Of a stretch of DNA of 64,000 nt, positions 35,455-49,115 are shown one piece after another. A program made the translations under genes and the position numbers. Position 1 is the first letter of the stretch; each line of letters begins with the position of its first letter. The notes beneath the pieces were generated by a model. The model searched no databases. It was not told where the DNA came from and saw only the letters and a program-made list of their open reading frames with translations. This DNA comes from Pomphorhynchus laevis (taxonomy: Eukaryota; Acanthocephala; Palaeacanthocephala; Echinorhynchida; Pomphorhynchidae), in contig WNNJ02001911.1 of assembly GCA_012934845.2 (NCBI GenBank), forward strand, positions 310,001 through 374,000. Reading direction: 5' to 3'.

Positions 35455-38400
35455 AGGAGTTTGTCACACCCCTTCTCGAAGAGTCCAATCGAGGCGGACT
35501 ATGCTCGGTAAGCGCGAGATGAGGAGATTGAAAACCTTAGTCTTTGCTCTGAAAGACGTCCTCTTGAAAAGAAGACTAATCCCGAGATAGTCCAAGTATC
35601 CCAGAGGCGCACTTGAGTTTTCCCATTCAATGACAGATGCTGAGCCCGTTTCAGGGCCCACTTAGCTCTCTTTAGAATTCGTTTGAGTCTATCCGGGTCA
35701 GCTTTCGCTGACCAGTTCACCTTAATGATGACCCCAGGTATTTTACTCGACTTGTGAAGGTAGGGAGTGGTTGATTTGTCAATATGGAAGAAAGAGCTTA
35801 GAGTGCTAGTCTCTTTATTTTTTTCTTTGTCGCAGGAGCGCCATAAAAGACAACCACCTGCGATTTGGAGGAGTTTAAAATAAGGTTGGATATGGGTAAC
35901 TAGTCTTTTAATCTTAAAAAGAAACGGTTGATGTCAGAGATTACATCTTTGCACCTGCGTCCAGAGAACAGGGCTGTTGTATCATCAGCGTATATCACTA
36001 GATGTTGTTAGTGTTTAAAGTTTTTGTAAAGTTTAATGAAGGCATCAAGATACAAAGTTGGAGAAGGTGGGGAACCTTGAGGCACATCTGTAATAGGGTA
36101 GGACCGACGCGCATTAAATTCGTCTTCATAGAAATATCGCTTGGTATGCAACAATATTTCCACCCTGTTAACAATTCTCGCAGGTAACACAAAGGACCTG
36201 AGAGCAGAGAAAACAAAAGGAATGGAAATGAGGTCAAATACAGCAGAAAGTTCAATAAAAACAGTCACAGTATGCTGATGACCGTTGTCTTGACAAAACT
36301 GGAGCACTTTATCTGTTGCAGTATGGACCGAGCGATCTTTTAAGTATTTATGAAAACCTAGTGGGATTAAATTTCGCTTACATAGATGGTCGCGGATTTT
36401 ACGTGCAAGCGCTTTTGAAGATCAAAGAGTTTTGAATCGAGATTGGCCGCAGATCTTCAGACCCGAGTGAAGTGCGGCGGTGGTATTTAGTGGTGCCTGG
36501 AAGTGGCTCACTGAAGTTTAGGATATCTGTGAAAGATAAGTCCCTGCTCCTGAAGTCGCACTAGGGCGGGATTTGTTGAGGAGATAGTTACTCCTCCGAA
36601 TCTTTGTCAAGACCTATGCTACCAATCCAATCCAAAGCTCTCTCCTTCCAGCAAACAAACTTCTTAAATATCTTCCAAAAGGAAGACTGAGAAGGGTTAA
36701 GGCAAGAAATGTTCGCCCTATCCCTACTCATCTGGAACCTATATATAGTGATCCAGTATTTATTCGAGAGGACTAGTCTGGTGGAAATAGAGATTAGGAA
36801 GGTGTAGCATTTTAGCTAGTAACTTGAGTTTTGTTAGAGCGGGATTGTATATTCGACCTTTATAGGTAGTCGAAAGAAATGCGGTCGCTTGCGATGAGAG
36901 GTAGTAATTAAATTCGGTTAAACTCTCATTACCAAATTTGGGGAAGAGTTGGATAGCTGCCTGAAAGCAACCTTGATTGGATCAAAGTGAAGCATCCTTC
37001 TATCAACGTACCTTCTTCAATCCGCCAACGAATTAGGTAATGAGAGATATTCTGTTTTTGGCGCGACTGCTCAGTACAAATGGGTTTCAACAACCACATC
37101 TTAAGAATCAGTAAAATATCGAGGAGTGAGTTTGTTGTTGATCAATGAAAGGTAGGGGAGGGTGGTTTGCGAATAAGATAGTCATTACTGACTCTGCGGA
37201 GGGCTGCATTAATCCAATGACCAGTTCTGTCTTTGAAGTCACCAAGTAACATATCACAGCCACTACCTAAAATACGGTCCAAGAGCTCACGGTTGTTGTG
37301 AATTTCCCCTGACCTAATATAGATATTGGCTATACGGATACGTTTCCAGTTATTACCAAATGATATAGCTAAACAAGACGGCTGGACAGGAATAGTTTAA
37401 AAGGCGGGATGATCTCTATGAGCATTTTACAAGGGTTAAAAGACCTTGAGATGAAGAGGAGTGGGGGGGTTATGTACGGAGTAAATTGGGTGTAAATGTG
37501 CTTAGAGATAAATCGAGTAATGTCCCGAGGGGGACGGGATTATAGTCCTGAAGAACTATAATATCGGCATCTCTACCAGATAGAAGCCTAAGGGCGGAAC
37601 CACCTATCGAATTCCACTGAAGGATGTTCAGTGAAAAAGGCTCTTGATTACTTCCTATTGTGCTACGTCAACTGGAGTGTGATGCCCCCTCTAGCCTAGA
37701 CCAGAGATGGGAAGGCTGCCCTTCTCATAACCGGCCAAACTAGAAAAAGTTATTTGCTCACCGGCTTTATCTTTATTTCCCAAGGAGGCTGTCGTTACTT
37801 CCCAGCCATTATTCTTGGCCAACTTTAAAGAGTCCATACTGTTTAGAAGCATTTTTTTGAAGACGGGGCTTTCTTTGAGTACGTCGTAATATTTATCGTT
37901 ATAGGAGAACGTAACTCATCAAACTTAGCCACAAGGTATTGAGTTAAAGTTCGCAACTCGTTCATATTTGGCTGGTGCGTAGCATCTGTAAGCTTAATAA
38001 TATGTGAGTTTGTCATTGTAATCGGTAGATCTATTGGTCGTGCAGGCATCAGCGAAGTTGACCGTCTTGCAGGGTGATCAACAATTTCGCTTCTTGTAGT
38101 CTCTAAAGTAGCTACATTTTCTGGACCAAAAAAGAACCTTCACCGCAGCAGTTAGAACAATGGGGAGGCAATACACACTTCCCCGAATGAACATCAGATG
38201 ATCCGCAGACCCAACATGTCCGGGTCCCCTCGCAATTAGAAGCTCAATGCCCCCATTAATGACATCCATTACAATTTGGGTACGTCAGGTGATTGGAGTC
38301 TATAAGTGTAAATGACAAATTGTACCCCAAAAATGGGCTACATGTACTGTTTGATAGGCATTCAGCATGGTCAACCGACGTTGAGCAAAATGCAATTTGT

Positions 38401-38900
38401 AATGGTAGGCCGTTTTCTGCCCTTGATAGAACGTACATGATGTACTTTATAAGTATATTCTAGAGCCCTTACATCTTCCTGTGACATAAAGGGCGGAAAA
38501 TTATTTCTTTTTAAATAAGCCTGAATAGGAATGAAAGTTATCGTTCCGTAATCTGTCAAGTTCTTCTCGAAACATTCCAAATAGGTTGCTACGATATCTG
38601 AGGTGCAGAAGGAAATGCCATCCTCAGACTCAAAATATCTTATTGAATTGAATAAAATATATTTTTGTAAGCAACAGTGAATTCTCTCAAGAACTTTTCA
38701 AAAAGGTTCTGTCTTTCGAAAGGTTGTAGAAGTTAAACTTTAACAAGGTTTACCAATTTTGGCACAGGAGATAGTTCTTTCTCCGTGCTCGAGACCATAA
38801 ACTAAGAAGAAACAACACCTACGTTTTTATCTGTAGCAGGAATAATTGTTTCCATTGAGCGATTTTATCCTCCGATAATTGCCACTGACATAAAGTTTTT
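35455..38900 (-). mobile_element. LINE-B copy 1 (Jockey/I-like, ORF1 + EN + RT), broken
   Basis: Read from right to left. ORF1 pieces lie at 38640-37840, with CFEKNLTDYGTITFIPIQAY at 38571 and MTNSHIIKLTDATHQPN at 38010; a run of CC/HC residues near 38390-38180 fits zinc knuckles. The APE endonuclease spans about 37640-36950, and RT and C-terminal pieces lie at about 36400-35464 (FVFSALRSFVLPARIVNRVE near 36200; LFFKRTSF and DWTLREG at the end). Frameshifts and stops are frequent. The 3' UTR found in other copies is missing. Confidence 0.75.
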
Positions 38901-38907
38901 TTGCACA

Positions 38908-41170
38908 TGAATAAATAATAAAGAATTTTGTAAATACACCAAAATCAGAGAAAACAAAAACAGTTACAAGGTCAGTCAATAGTCAGCACAGATCAATTTA
39001 CGACTATAATCGGTAGCGGAAAAACTCAGTCTTTCAAACTTCTATCATGGCCTCAGGTCCAAGGGGATCTGAGCCCCCCAACCGATCCAACACGTCGCCC
39101 TCCGACTGAACCACCCGGGGTATTCCCCCCATCCCCAAATAATCCAATCTAGACGAACTATGCTGGGTAATAGAGAGACGAGAAGCTTAAGAAACCTTAG
39201 CATTTGCTATGGAGGACGTCCTGTCGAAAAGAAGACTAATCCTGAGATAGCCTAAGTGCCCCAAAGGCGCACCTGGTTTATCCCTTTCAATGACAGATGC
39301 TGAGGCCGTATCAGGGCCTACCCTAGCTTTCTTCAGGGTACGTTTAAGTCTATCCAGGTCAGTTTTCGCCGACCAGTTCACCGTAACGGTGAACACCAGG
39401 TATTTTACTCGACTTGTGGAGGTGGTGAGTCGTTCAGAGGCAAATATGGAGGACAGCGAAGAGAGTGCTAATCTCTTAAGTTTTTGCTTTAGCAGGGGAG
39501 CCATGAAAGACTAACACCTGCGATTTAGCGGTGTTTAAAAAATATTAGATTTGGGTAGCTGGTCTTGTAATCTTAAAAAGAAACGGCTGATGTCAGAAAC
39601 TACGTATTTGCACCTGTGTCCAGAGAATAGGGCTTTGGTGTCATCAGTATACACCACAAGACGTTTGCGTTTAAATAATTTGAATAGGTAAATGGAGGCA
39701 GCAAGATACAAGATAGGAGAAAGTGGGGAACGTTGAGGCACACGCGTAATAGGGTAAAACTGACGCGCATCAAGGTCTTCATAGTAAAAACGCTTTGTGT
39801 ACATCAGGATATCCACCCTGTTCACAATTCTCGCAGGCCACCCGAGGGAACTGAGATAAGAGATAACAAAGGGAATGGATATGCGATCAAATGCAGCAGA
39901 AAAGTCAAGGTAAAGAGCCACAACTAGACGATGGCTAATATCCCGACAAAACGGGTCCACCTCACCAACTGCTGAATGCACCAAGAGACCTTTGACGAAC
40001 GCATGAAAACCTGGGGGATCAGATTACGCCTAATTTAATGGTCGCAGATTTTACGCGCAAGCGCTTTTTCGTAAATCGACACGAGGGCATTTTGAATCGA
40101 AATGGGTCGCAGATCTTTAGGGCATGAGCAGGATTTTTTCTTAGGAATAAAAACACGCTTACTAATAATGATGCCTGCTACATCGGATGGGGAAGCTAGA
40201 AGCATTGTGACAGCCACCTCTTTTCTAGGATCGGCTGTCAAAAGCTGACAGACCCGAGAAAAAAGTGGAGCAAAATTCTGGCCGTAGCCCGTTACTTTTA
40301 GATTCAAGCAGTGCCGTTGCTGCCGGAACGGAAGAATTGGGCTCAACCGCCCCAAATGCCACCAGAATAAGATTTTGCAGATTCCTGGAAGAGATTTCAT
40401 TCTTAACTTCGATTTGCTTGATGATGTCTGCATCATCCATTCAATGCGATGATGCCTGAGCAAATAAAGCAGGAGACGTTGATGGTTTTTGATAGAGTTA
40501 TCTATCAGAAACTGTAATCTTTAAAGACAGGGCATTTCCTGCTCCAGGTAAGATAGCACCTCCCGCCGTTGGAGCAGGACGGGGGGGGGTACAGCGCTCG
40601 TTTGACAAAAGGGCCGGGCAATAGGGCCGACGGGAATAAATTCCCCGTTCCGTCCTTCAAGAAGTTGAAAGTTGTTAACTTTGAAAGATACACAGAGAGA
40701 CTTCAGGTCTCCTTCTTCATGCCAGCACGGCAAATTAGTGATTTCAAAGTCGAAAGTATTGGTTTTTCGATTAATTCGCCGAATTCAGTCAAATATGACT
40801 TGAAAAACAGTGTATTCCTTTGCCAGGTCTGCCGTGGCAAAGGATATCTTGATATCAGCTGGGTGGAACTTTACTGTATTGAAAATTATCCTCGTGGAAT
40901 AATCAGAACAAACTTTTTTAGAAAGGTGTTAAATAGTCTTTGACGTGGTAGAGGAAGTTTTGGTTTTATTATTAATAAATTCTTCTGTTTTTGTATGGGG
41001 GAAGCATCTCCTTATCACCACCAGTCAACGAAGCATTACTGACCTTGTTCGTTGTTCGATGTGTTGACAAACTTACAAGAAAATCATCTTTTTTTGCAGG
41101 AATTGCACTGTTATTTACTTTAAGAACTGAAATTTTTAAACGCTCCGACATGTTCACATTTTTGATAATT
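38908..41170 (-). mobile_element. LINE-B copy 2, internally deleted
   Basis: Minus-strand copy. The 3' end at 38908 has the family terminus (TTTACAAAATTCTTTATTAT on the minus strand). RT frames at 40463-39187 carry FIPKKKSCSCPKDLRPISIQ, YLDFSAAFDRISIPF, RVPQRSPLSPILY and VVYTDDTKALF (YTDD in place of YADD). ORF1 frames are at 40733-40521 and about 41157-40800. The endonuclease region is absent: ORF1 joins the RT part near 40490, so about 1.2 kb was lost. Confidence 0.8.
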
Positions 41171-41184
41171 TCGTTTTTTTTTTC

Positions 41185-44100
41185 ACAAATAAATAAGGGT
41201 TTTATTAAAAATACAACCGATCAAAAAAACTAGATAACATAATTAACAAAATAGTAGTACGACCAAATCTTCCAACGACTGCAATTTGCACTGGTCTTCT
41301 TATTCCCACTTTTACGGCCTCAAATCCAGAGGGATCTGAGCCATACACCGATCCAACACGCCGACTTCCGACTGAACCACCCAAGGTCTCTCACCCCCCC
41401 CCCCGAAGAATCCAATCGGCGCGAACTATGCTGGGTAAACGAGAGACGAGGAGCTTAAGAAACCTTAGCCTTTGCTCAGGGGGACGTCCTCTCGAAAAGA
41501 AGACTAATCCCGAGATAGCCCAGGTACCCCATAGGCGCACCTGGGTTTTCCCTTTCAATGACAGATGCTGAGCCCGATTAAGATCTCACCTAGCTTTCTT
41601 CAAGATACGTTTGAGTCTATCCAGGTCAGCTTCCGCATACCAGTTCACCGTAACGGTGAACCACAGGTATTTTACTCGACTTGTAAAGGTCGGAAGTGGT
41701 TCAGAGGCAAATATGGAGGAGAGCGCAAAGAGTGCTAATCTCTTAAGTTTTTTCTTAGTTGCAGGGGTGCCATGAAAGACAACCACCGCGATTTGGCGGA
41801 GTTTAAAATAAGATTGCATATGGGTAACTGGTCTTTTAATTTTAAAAAGAAACGGCTGATGTCAGAGACTACGTCTTTACACCTGTGTCCAGTGAACAGG
41901 GCTGTGGTGTCATCAGCGTACACCACTAGACGTTCACGTTTAAATATTTTAAATAGAATAATTGAGACAGCAAGATATAAGATGGGAGAAAGTGGGGATC
42001 CTTGAGGATCAACCGTAATAGGGTAGAACTGACGCGCATCAGGGTTGTCTTCATAGTAAAATCGCTTGGTGTACAGCAGAATCTTCACACTGTACACAAT
42101 TCTCGCAGGCAACCCGAGGGACCTGAGAGAAGAGATCACAAAAGGAATAGAAATGCGGTCAATTGCAACAGAAAAGTCGATGAAAACAGCCACAACTAGA
42201 CGATAGCTATTATCCGACAAAACTGCTCCACCTCACCAACTGCAGAATGGACCGAGCGACCTTTGACGAACCCATGAGAACCAGAAGGGATCAAATTACG
42301 CCTACTAGGGTATTCGCGGATTTTACGCGCAAGCGCTTTTTCGTAAATCGACACGAGGGCATTTTGAATCGAAATGGGTCGCAGATCTTTAGGGCATGAG
42401 CAGGATTTTTTCTTAGGAATAAAAACACGCTTACTAATAATGATGCCTGCTACATCGGATGGGGAGGCATAAAGCATGGTGACGGCCACCTCTCTTCTCT
42501 AATCAGCTGTCAAAAGCTGACAGACCCGAGAATAAAGTGGAGCGACGGATTTGGTGGTGCCCGAGAGTGGACCCCACGAGTTAAGGATATCCGTAACATA
42601 GATCCCTACTCTTAAAGTTACACCAAGGCGGGATTGGTTGAAGTAATTGAGTGGCTCCATAGTTGTGTAGGGCTAGTCACTCCTCCAAAACTTTATCAAT
42701 GCCTGCATTACCTATCTAACTCAATGCTCTATCCTTCCAGCAAACAAACTTCTTCTTGAAAATCTTCCAAAAGAAAGACTGAGAAGGATTAAGACGAGCA
42801 ATACTCGTCTTATATCTACTCAGCTGGAACCTATATCTAGTGCTCCAGTATTCATTCGAGAGTGTCTGTCTGGCGGAAACAGAGAGATTCGGGATGTTAA
42901 GCAGTTTCGCTAGGACGTTGAGTTTCGTCGATGTGGGATTGTATATACGACCTTTATAGGTAGTCGATAAAATTGCGGTAGCTTGCGAAAAGAGGTAGGT
43001 ATTAAATTCGGTCATACTCTCATTTTCTATTCTGGGAAAGAGTTGGTTAGCCGCTTGAATGAAGGCCACTCTGATCGGATCAAAGTGAAACCTCCTTCGA
43101 AGCAATATATCTTCCTCGATTCTCCAACGAATTCGGTCATGAGAGGTGGACAATTGCTGGCGCGACTGCTCCGTGCAGAGGGGTTTTAACAACCACTTTG
43201 AGTGAAGCAGAAAAATGTCGAGGATAGAATTTGTTAATGTGCAATGAAAGGTGGGGGCAGGTGGTTTGTGAATAAAGTAATTGTTCCTAACTCTGCGAAG
43301 TGCTGCATTGATCCAACGACCAGTTCTGTCGTTGAAATCCCCAAGTATCATGTCATAACCGCTGTCAGTAATACTATTCAGGAGGTCACGGTTATTGTGA
43401 ATTTCCCCTGGACGGATGTAGACATTGGCTAGACTGAGGCGTTTACCGTTCTTACAGAGTAAAACTACTAAACAAGACATGGCTGGACATGAGTACTTTA
43501 ATAAGAGTGAGGACCTTAAGGAGCACTTAACTAAGTTCAAAAGTCCTTGAGATGAAGAGGAATGAGGTGGGTTATGTACGGAGTATAGTGGGAACATATA
43601 TTCTTTGGGATAAATCGAGTAATGTACTGGGGAATACGGATATACCGCGTCTCTTAAAGGTCTATAACATCTGCATCTCTACCAGATAGAAGTCTAAGGG
43701 CAGAAGCACCTCCCGAGTTCCACTGAAGGATATTCAGTGAAAACATGATGTTTTAGACAATATCTCGGCAATGTCGGTGGGCGCCGAGACAACACCAATT
43801 GAAATAGATTGCCCATGCTTCCCCTTAACGTGGCATAAATTGGATACTTTAAAGTATAAGTGAAGAGCGTTAATGTCTGTTTGCTCCAGGTGTGGAGGAA
43901 GATTAGTTATTTTTAATGAAGCCATAATGGGCTTAGACGTTAGGCTACCAAACTTGGTGAGATTTTGATCAAAGAATTCGTGGCATGCATTTGCCAACTC
44001 TGAGGTGGCAAATGAAATTTTGATCTCCGTTTCGTATTACCTAACCGAGTTAAACAGTATTCTGTTACTGACCTGTTCTGCAAAAGTACTCAAGAAAAAA

Positions 44101-44400
44101 TTGTATAATTGGTGCCTTTCTATAGGCTCTGAGAGTTTTATAATTATGAGATTTCTCAGCTTGGGTATGTGGGGAAGTACCCTCTTGCCATCATAATCAT
44201 AGGATAACAAGGCACTCACCTTTGGTGTAGATACAGTCAACATTTCCTTAGAATTACCTGAATTTTGATCCATCACGCTTGTAAGAATATCGTTGAAGGA
44301 AATAATGTTTAAACGCTCCGCTGTAATAATAAAATACATAAATAAAGTTTCTTGTCGCTTTGCACATTAATGATGGAATCGAAATCGTTGCTAACACTTG
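41185..44400 (-). mobile_element. LINE-B copy 3, most complete minus-strand copy
   Basis: About 3.2 kb, right to left. ORF1 at 44339-44037 (IPKLRNLIIIKLSEPIERHQ) and 43997-43734 (ELANACHEFFDQNLTKFGSL, residues before the knuckles). Endonuclease at 43597-42716 with SLANVYIRPGEI, MILGDFNDRTGRW and STSHDRIRW. RT at about 42489-41735 with FIPKKKSCSCPKDLRPISIQ, FIDFSVAIDRI, DPQGSPLSPILY and VVYADDTTALF. The C-terminal part runs to 41464 and the 3' UTR to 41185. A few frameshifts and stops. Copies 2 and 3 lie head to tail. Confidence 0.85.
42716..43597 (-). pseudogene. LINE-B copy 3 endonuclease frame (293 codons)
   Basis: Longest uninterrupted LINE-B frame in the window. It reads through the APE-type endonuclease: NGKRLSLANVYIRPGE, the catalytic GDFN in MILGDFNDRTGRW, NSILDIFLLHS and SHDRIRW (position of the SDH motif), then a Phe/Arg-rich linker toward the RT (RYRFQLSRYKTSIARLNPSQ). 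It is part of a longer ORF2, not a separate gene; its first Met is simply the first in the open stretch. Confidence 0.75.
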
Positions 44401-44424
44401 TTTGTGCAAAAAATGTACACAAGC

Positions 44425-44435
44425 GAACAAGTGTC
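44425..44435 (+). repeat. Target-site duplication, left copy (LINE-B copy 4)
   Basis: GAACAAGTGTC, repeated exactly at 47108-47118 next to the element's 3' tail. Eleven bases, no mismatch, flanking bases differ. Confidence 0.8.
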
Positions 44436-47107
44436 CCTAGATATCACTAGCGGTAGGAAGGGAAACCTTCCTGCTTCTAGATCTGTCTAGGCTGGCAATC
44501 CCCCAATCCAACTAATCCATCACAATGCAGAGTACCCGTGAGCCTTTTTCACTGAATATCCTTCAGTGGAACTCGGGAGGTGCTTCTGCTTTTAGACTTC
44601 TATCTGGTATAGATGCAGATGTTATAGACCTTTAAGAGACGCGGTCTATCCGTTTTCCCCAGGACATTACTCGATTTATTCCAAAGCATATCTGTTCCCA
44701 CTATACTCCGTACATAACCCCACCTCACTCCTCTTCATCTCAAGGACTCTTGACCTTAGTTAAGTGCTTCTTAAGGTCCTCCCTCTTGCTAAACTACTCA
44801 TGTCCAGCCCTGCCTTGCTTGGTAGTTTCACTTAGTAAGAACGGTAAACGCTACAGTCTAGCCAATGTATATATTCGTCCAGGGGAGATTCAGATGAATC
44901 GTAACCTTCAGGATGGTATTATTGACAGCGGTTATGAAATGATACTGGGGGATTTCAACGACAGAACTGGTCGTTGGATCAATGCAGCACTTCGCAGAGC
45001 TAGGAACGATTACTTTATTCACAAACCACCTGCCCCCACCTTTCATTGCACATCAACAAATTCTATCCTCGACATTTTACTGCTTCACTCGAAGTGGTTG
45101 TTAAAACCCCTCTGCACGGAGCAGTCGCGCCAGCAATTGTCCACCTCTCATGACCTAATTCGTTGGAGAATTGAGGAAGATATGTTGCTTCGAAGGAGGT
45201 TTCACTTTGATCCAATCAGAGTGGCCTTCTTTCAAGCGGCTATCCAACTCTTTCCCCAATAGGAAATGAGAGTCTGACCGAATTTAATACCTACCTCCTT
45301 TCGCAAGCTACCGCGATTCTATCGACTACCTATAAAGGTCGTATATACAATCTTACTCCGACGAAACTCAAGGTCCTAGCTAATCTGCTTAATCTTCCTA
45401 ATCTCTCTGTTTCCGCCAGACAGGCACTCTCGAATGAATACTGGAGCACTAGATATAGGTTCCAGCTGAGTAAGTATAAGACGAGTATTGCTCGTCTTAA
45501 TCCTTCTCAGTCTTCCTTTTGGAAGATTTTTAAGAAGGAGAAGTTTGTTTGCTGGAAGGATAGAGCATTGGGTTGGATAGGTAATGTAGGCCTTGATAAA
45601 GTTTTGGAGGAGTCACTAGCCCTACACAACTATGGAGCCACTCAATCACCTCAACCAATCCCGCCTTGGTGTAACTTCAGGAGTAGGGATCTATCTGTTA
45701 CGGATATCCTTAACTCATGGGGTCCACTCTCGGGCACCTCCAAATCCGTCGCTCCACTTTATTCTCGGGTCTGTCAGCTTTTGACAGCTGATTAGAGAAG
45801 AGAGGTGGCCGTCACCATGCTTTAAGCCTCCCCATCCGATGTAGCAGGCATCAATATTAGTAAGCGTGTTTTTATTCCTAAGAAAAAATCCTGCTCATGC
45901 CCTAAAGATCTGCGACCCATTTCGATTCAAAATGCCCTCGTGTCGATTTACGAAAAAGCGCTTGCGCGTAAAATCCGCGACTGCCCTAGTAGGCGTAATT
46001 TGATCCCTCCTGGTTTTCATGGGTTCGTTAAAGGTCGCTCGGTCCATTCAGCAGTAGGTGAAGTGGAACAGTTTTGTCGGGAGAATAGCTATCGTTTAGT
46101 TGTGGCTATTTTCCTCGACTTTTCTGCTGCATTTGACCGTATCTCCATTTCCTTTGTGATCTCTTATCTCAGGTCCCTCGAGTTGCCTGCGAGAATCGTG
46201 TACAGTGTGAAGATTCTGCTGTACACCATGCGATTTTACTATGAAGACGACCCTGATGCGCGTCAGTTCTACCCTATTACGGGTGCTCCTCAAGGTTCCC
46301 CACTTTCTCGTATCTTATATCTTGCTGCCTCCATTGAACTCTTTAAAATATTTTAATGCGAACAACGTCTAGTGGTATATGCTGATGATACCACAGCCCT
46401 GTTTTCTGGACGCAGGTGCAAAGACATAGTCTCGGACATCAGCCGTTTCTTTTTAAGATTAAAATACCAGTTACCTAAGTCCAATCTTATTTTAAACTCC
46501 GCCAAATCGCCGGTGGTTGTCTTTCGTGGCGCCTCTGCAACAAAGCAAACGCTCAAGAGATTAGCACTCTTTGCCCTCTCTTCCATTTTGATTAATCAAC
46601 AACTCCGTCTTCACCAGTCGAGTAAAATACCGGGTTTACCGTTACGATGAACTGGTCGGCGAAAGCTGACCTGGATAGACTTAAACGTATCCTGAAGAAA
46701 GCTAGATGGGCTCTGAAACGGGCCCAGCATCTGTCATTGAAAGAAAAAACTCAGGTGCGCCTTTGGGGCACCTGGGCTATTTCGGAATTAGTCTTCATTT
46801 CAAGAGGCATTCCCCAGAGCAAAGGCTAAGGTTTCTTAAGCTCATCGTCTCTCGTTTACCCAGCATAGTCCGTGCCAACTGGACTCTTCGGGGTAGTGGT
46901 GAAAAGCCCTGGGTGGTTTAGTCGGAAGTCGGTGTGTTGGATCGGTGTGTGGCTCAGTTCCCATTGGATTTGAGGCCGTAAGTACAGGAAAGACAAAGAA
47001 GAAGATGCAAAGAAGATATTGTCTAAACTCGGATTGTGTCTTATACTATTTTATTTTATTTTTTTGATGTTTTTCTGTGTTAGCTAACAAAGTCTTTATT
47101 TATTTAT
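44436..47107 (+). mobile_element. LINE-B copy 4 (plus strand), flanked by an 11-bp target-site duplication
   Basis: 5'-truncated in the end of ORF1. The endonuclease frame 44750-45262 has MILGDFNDRTGRW and TSHDLIRW. RT frames follow at 45568-46356 (LVSIYEKALARKI, GFVKGRSVHSAVGEVEQFC, AIFLDFSAAFDRISISF, GAPQGSPLSRILY) and 46372-46650 (VYADDTTALFSGRRC, catalytic box intact). The C-terminal domain is at 46647-46921 and the 3' UTR ends TAACAAAGTCTTTATTTATT at 47107. Only a handful of stops and shifts, so it is among the youngest copies. It lies between copies 3 and 5, which without it would abut. Confidence 0.88.
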
Positions 47108-47118
47108 GAACAAGTGTC
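47108..47118 (+). repeat. Target-site duplication, right copy (LINE-B copy 4)
   Basis: Second copy of GAACAAGTGTC directly after the poly(TTTA)-like tail. Confidence 0.8.
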
Positions 47119-49115
47119 GGACATCAAAGCTCTTGCATTTTTCCTAAAAAAATCGCCCGATAATCAAACAATTTCAAGCATGCTGGTTAGTAGATTTTCA
47201 TCTATTTTGTCCTCTGGCACGGAGGGGGAACCACCCACAATGCCTAAATTTAGTAATTTGGTAGTTATCAAGTCTACTTAACCTATGGCAAAACATAAAC
47301 TTTCTAACGTCTTAAGAGAATTTAAACAAATATAATAAGAATTATTTTTAACACTATACGATATTTTAAAACAGAGGTTAGAGTTTCCTTCTGCTCATCC
47401 GATATAGCTGGAGAATATCTAAGCTACTTCAAAACTAAAATATCTAAATTGGCAATATCACATACGAGCCTATTCAAGCACCCATAAAATTTATAATCTT
47501 CCACCTTTTTTGTCCGATGGGAACATAAGGGTATTGGAGAATGAATTCGGGATTTTTCACTTCAGGCAAATTACGGGGAAGAACGGTGGTCAACTTCCTC
47601 TAGCATTCTGCTCTACCTCAGTGGATCAGGCGGAGTGTCTGGAGAAGAAAACGTACAATCTTTTATGGGACATAATATAAAGTTCTTTGTCGTAGGATTA
47701 AACAACTTAAATTACCCCCATTGCCATGTATGTCATCAATGGGGGCATTGATCCTCGAATTGTGATCGACACCGTTCCTGTGGGGTTTGTGGTTCATTGG
47801 AAACCACTCTGGCAAAAATTGTGAATTACCCCATCACTGCCCAAATTATGGGGAAATCCATCCCTCCTGATCCCGTAAATGCACCTTCACAGATTATAAA
47901 AGAAGACATTGATTCTTCTGGTTAACCAGGGAACTATGCAAGGCCATGGCCTTTAAGTCACCATCACCCGTTGAACTTCCTTAGGCTCACATTATGCGCC
48001 TGATGGAAGCGAGGCATCAATCCCATATTCTAGAAGTTAAAAAATTGGTTATTTCCTTGGCTTCCAAATTTGCGAGCCCCAAGCTGTATCTAACATCAAA
48101 CCTTCAAAGAAAGCGCCATACTCGAAAAAGAAGAATGGGTCCTCCCAAATCATTGCGGCATTGAAGTTGGCTCGGGAGGGTAACTCTTGGAATGTTGCCT
48201 CATTAGGAAAAGTGCCGTTGGGCAAGTGTCATCTCCGAGAGGGGCTGAGAGTGAGAAGGGTAACCTTCTCTCTCCTGGTTCGTGGTAGGGGGAGGCATCC
48301 CACTCAAGCTGAAGTAACACAATAGGAAGTAATCAAGAACCTTTTTCACTGGATATCCTTCAGTGGAATTCGGGATGTGTTTCCACCCTTAGCCTTCTAT
48401 CTAGTAGAGATGCAGATGTTATAGTCCTTCATAAAACGCGATATATTCGACTCCCACAGGACATTATTAGATTTATCCCTAAGCACATCGACACCCAATT
48501 TACTCCGTTCATAACCATTCATCACTCCTCTTCATCTCAAGGTATTTTAACCCTAGTTAAATGCTCATAAGGTCGTCCCTCCTTTTAAACTATTGTTGTC
48601 CAGCCTTGTGTTGTTTAGCTATATCACTAGGTAAGAATGGTAAACGTATCAGTATAGTCAATATATATTAGGTCAGGGGACATTCACAAGAACAGTGCTG
48701 GACTGTATTTTGGGTAGTGGCTATTATATGTTACTTGGTGACTTTAACGACATAACGGGTCGTTGGATTAATAAAGCCCTCCGCAGAGTCAGTGATGACT
48801 ATCTTATTCACAAACCACCCTCCCCTACCTTTCATTGATCAACAACAAACTCACTCCTCGATATTTTACTGCTTCTTAAGATGTGGTTGTTGAAACCCAT
48901 GTGTACTGAGCAGTCGCGCCAAAAACAGACTATCTCTCATTACCTAATTCGTTGGCGGATTGAAGAAGGTACGTTGCTTAGAAGGATGCTTCACTTTGAT
49001 CCAATCAGAGTTGCTTTCTTTCATGCAGCTATCCAACTCTTCCCCAAAATTGGTAATGAGAGTTTGACTGAATTTAATTACTACCTCTCATCACAAGCGA
49101 CCGTGTTATCTGCCT
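47119..49115 (+). mobile_element. LINE-B copy 5 (plus strand; ORF1 + endonuclease, RT missing)
   Basis: ORF1 remnants from about 47220, with zinc-knuckle residues HCHVCHQWGH (about 47723-47752) and RSCGVCGSLET (about 47775-47805). An endonuclease follows from about 48340 (LLGDFNDITGRW near 48735, then ISHYLIRWRIEEG in the open frame 48881-49186). The match stops near 49115, before the RT. Loss of the 3' half is not what target-primed reverse transcription normally gives, so a later deletion is likely. Confidence 0.75.
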
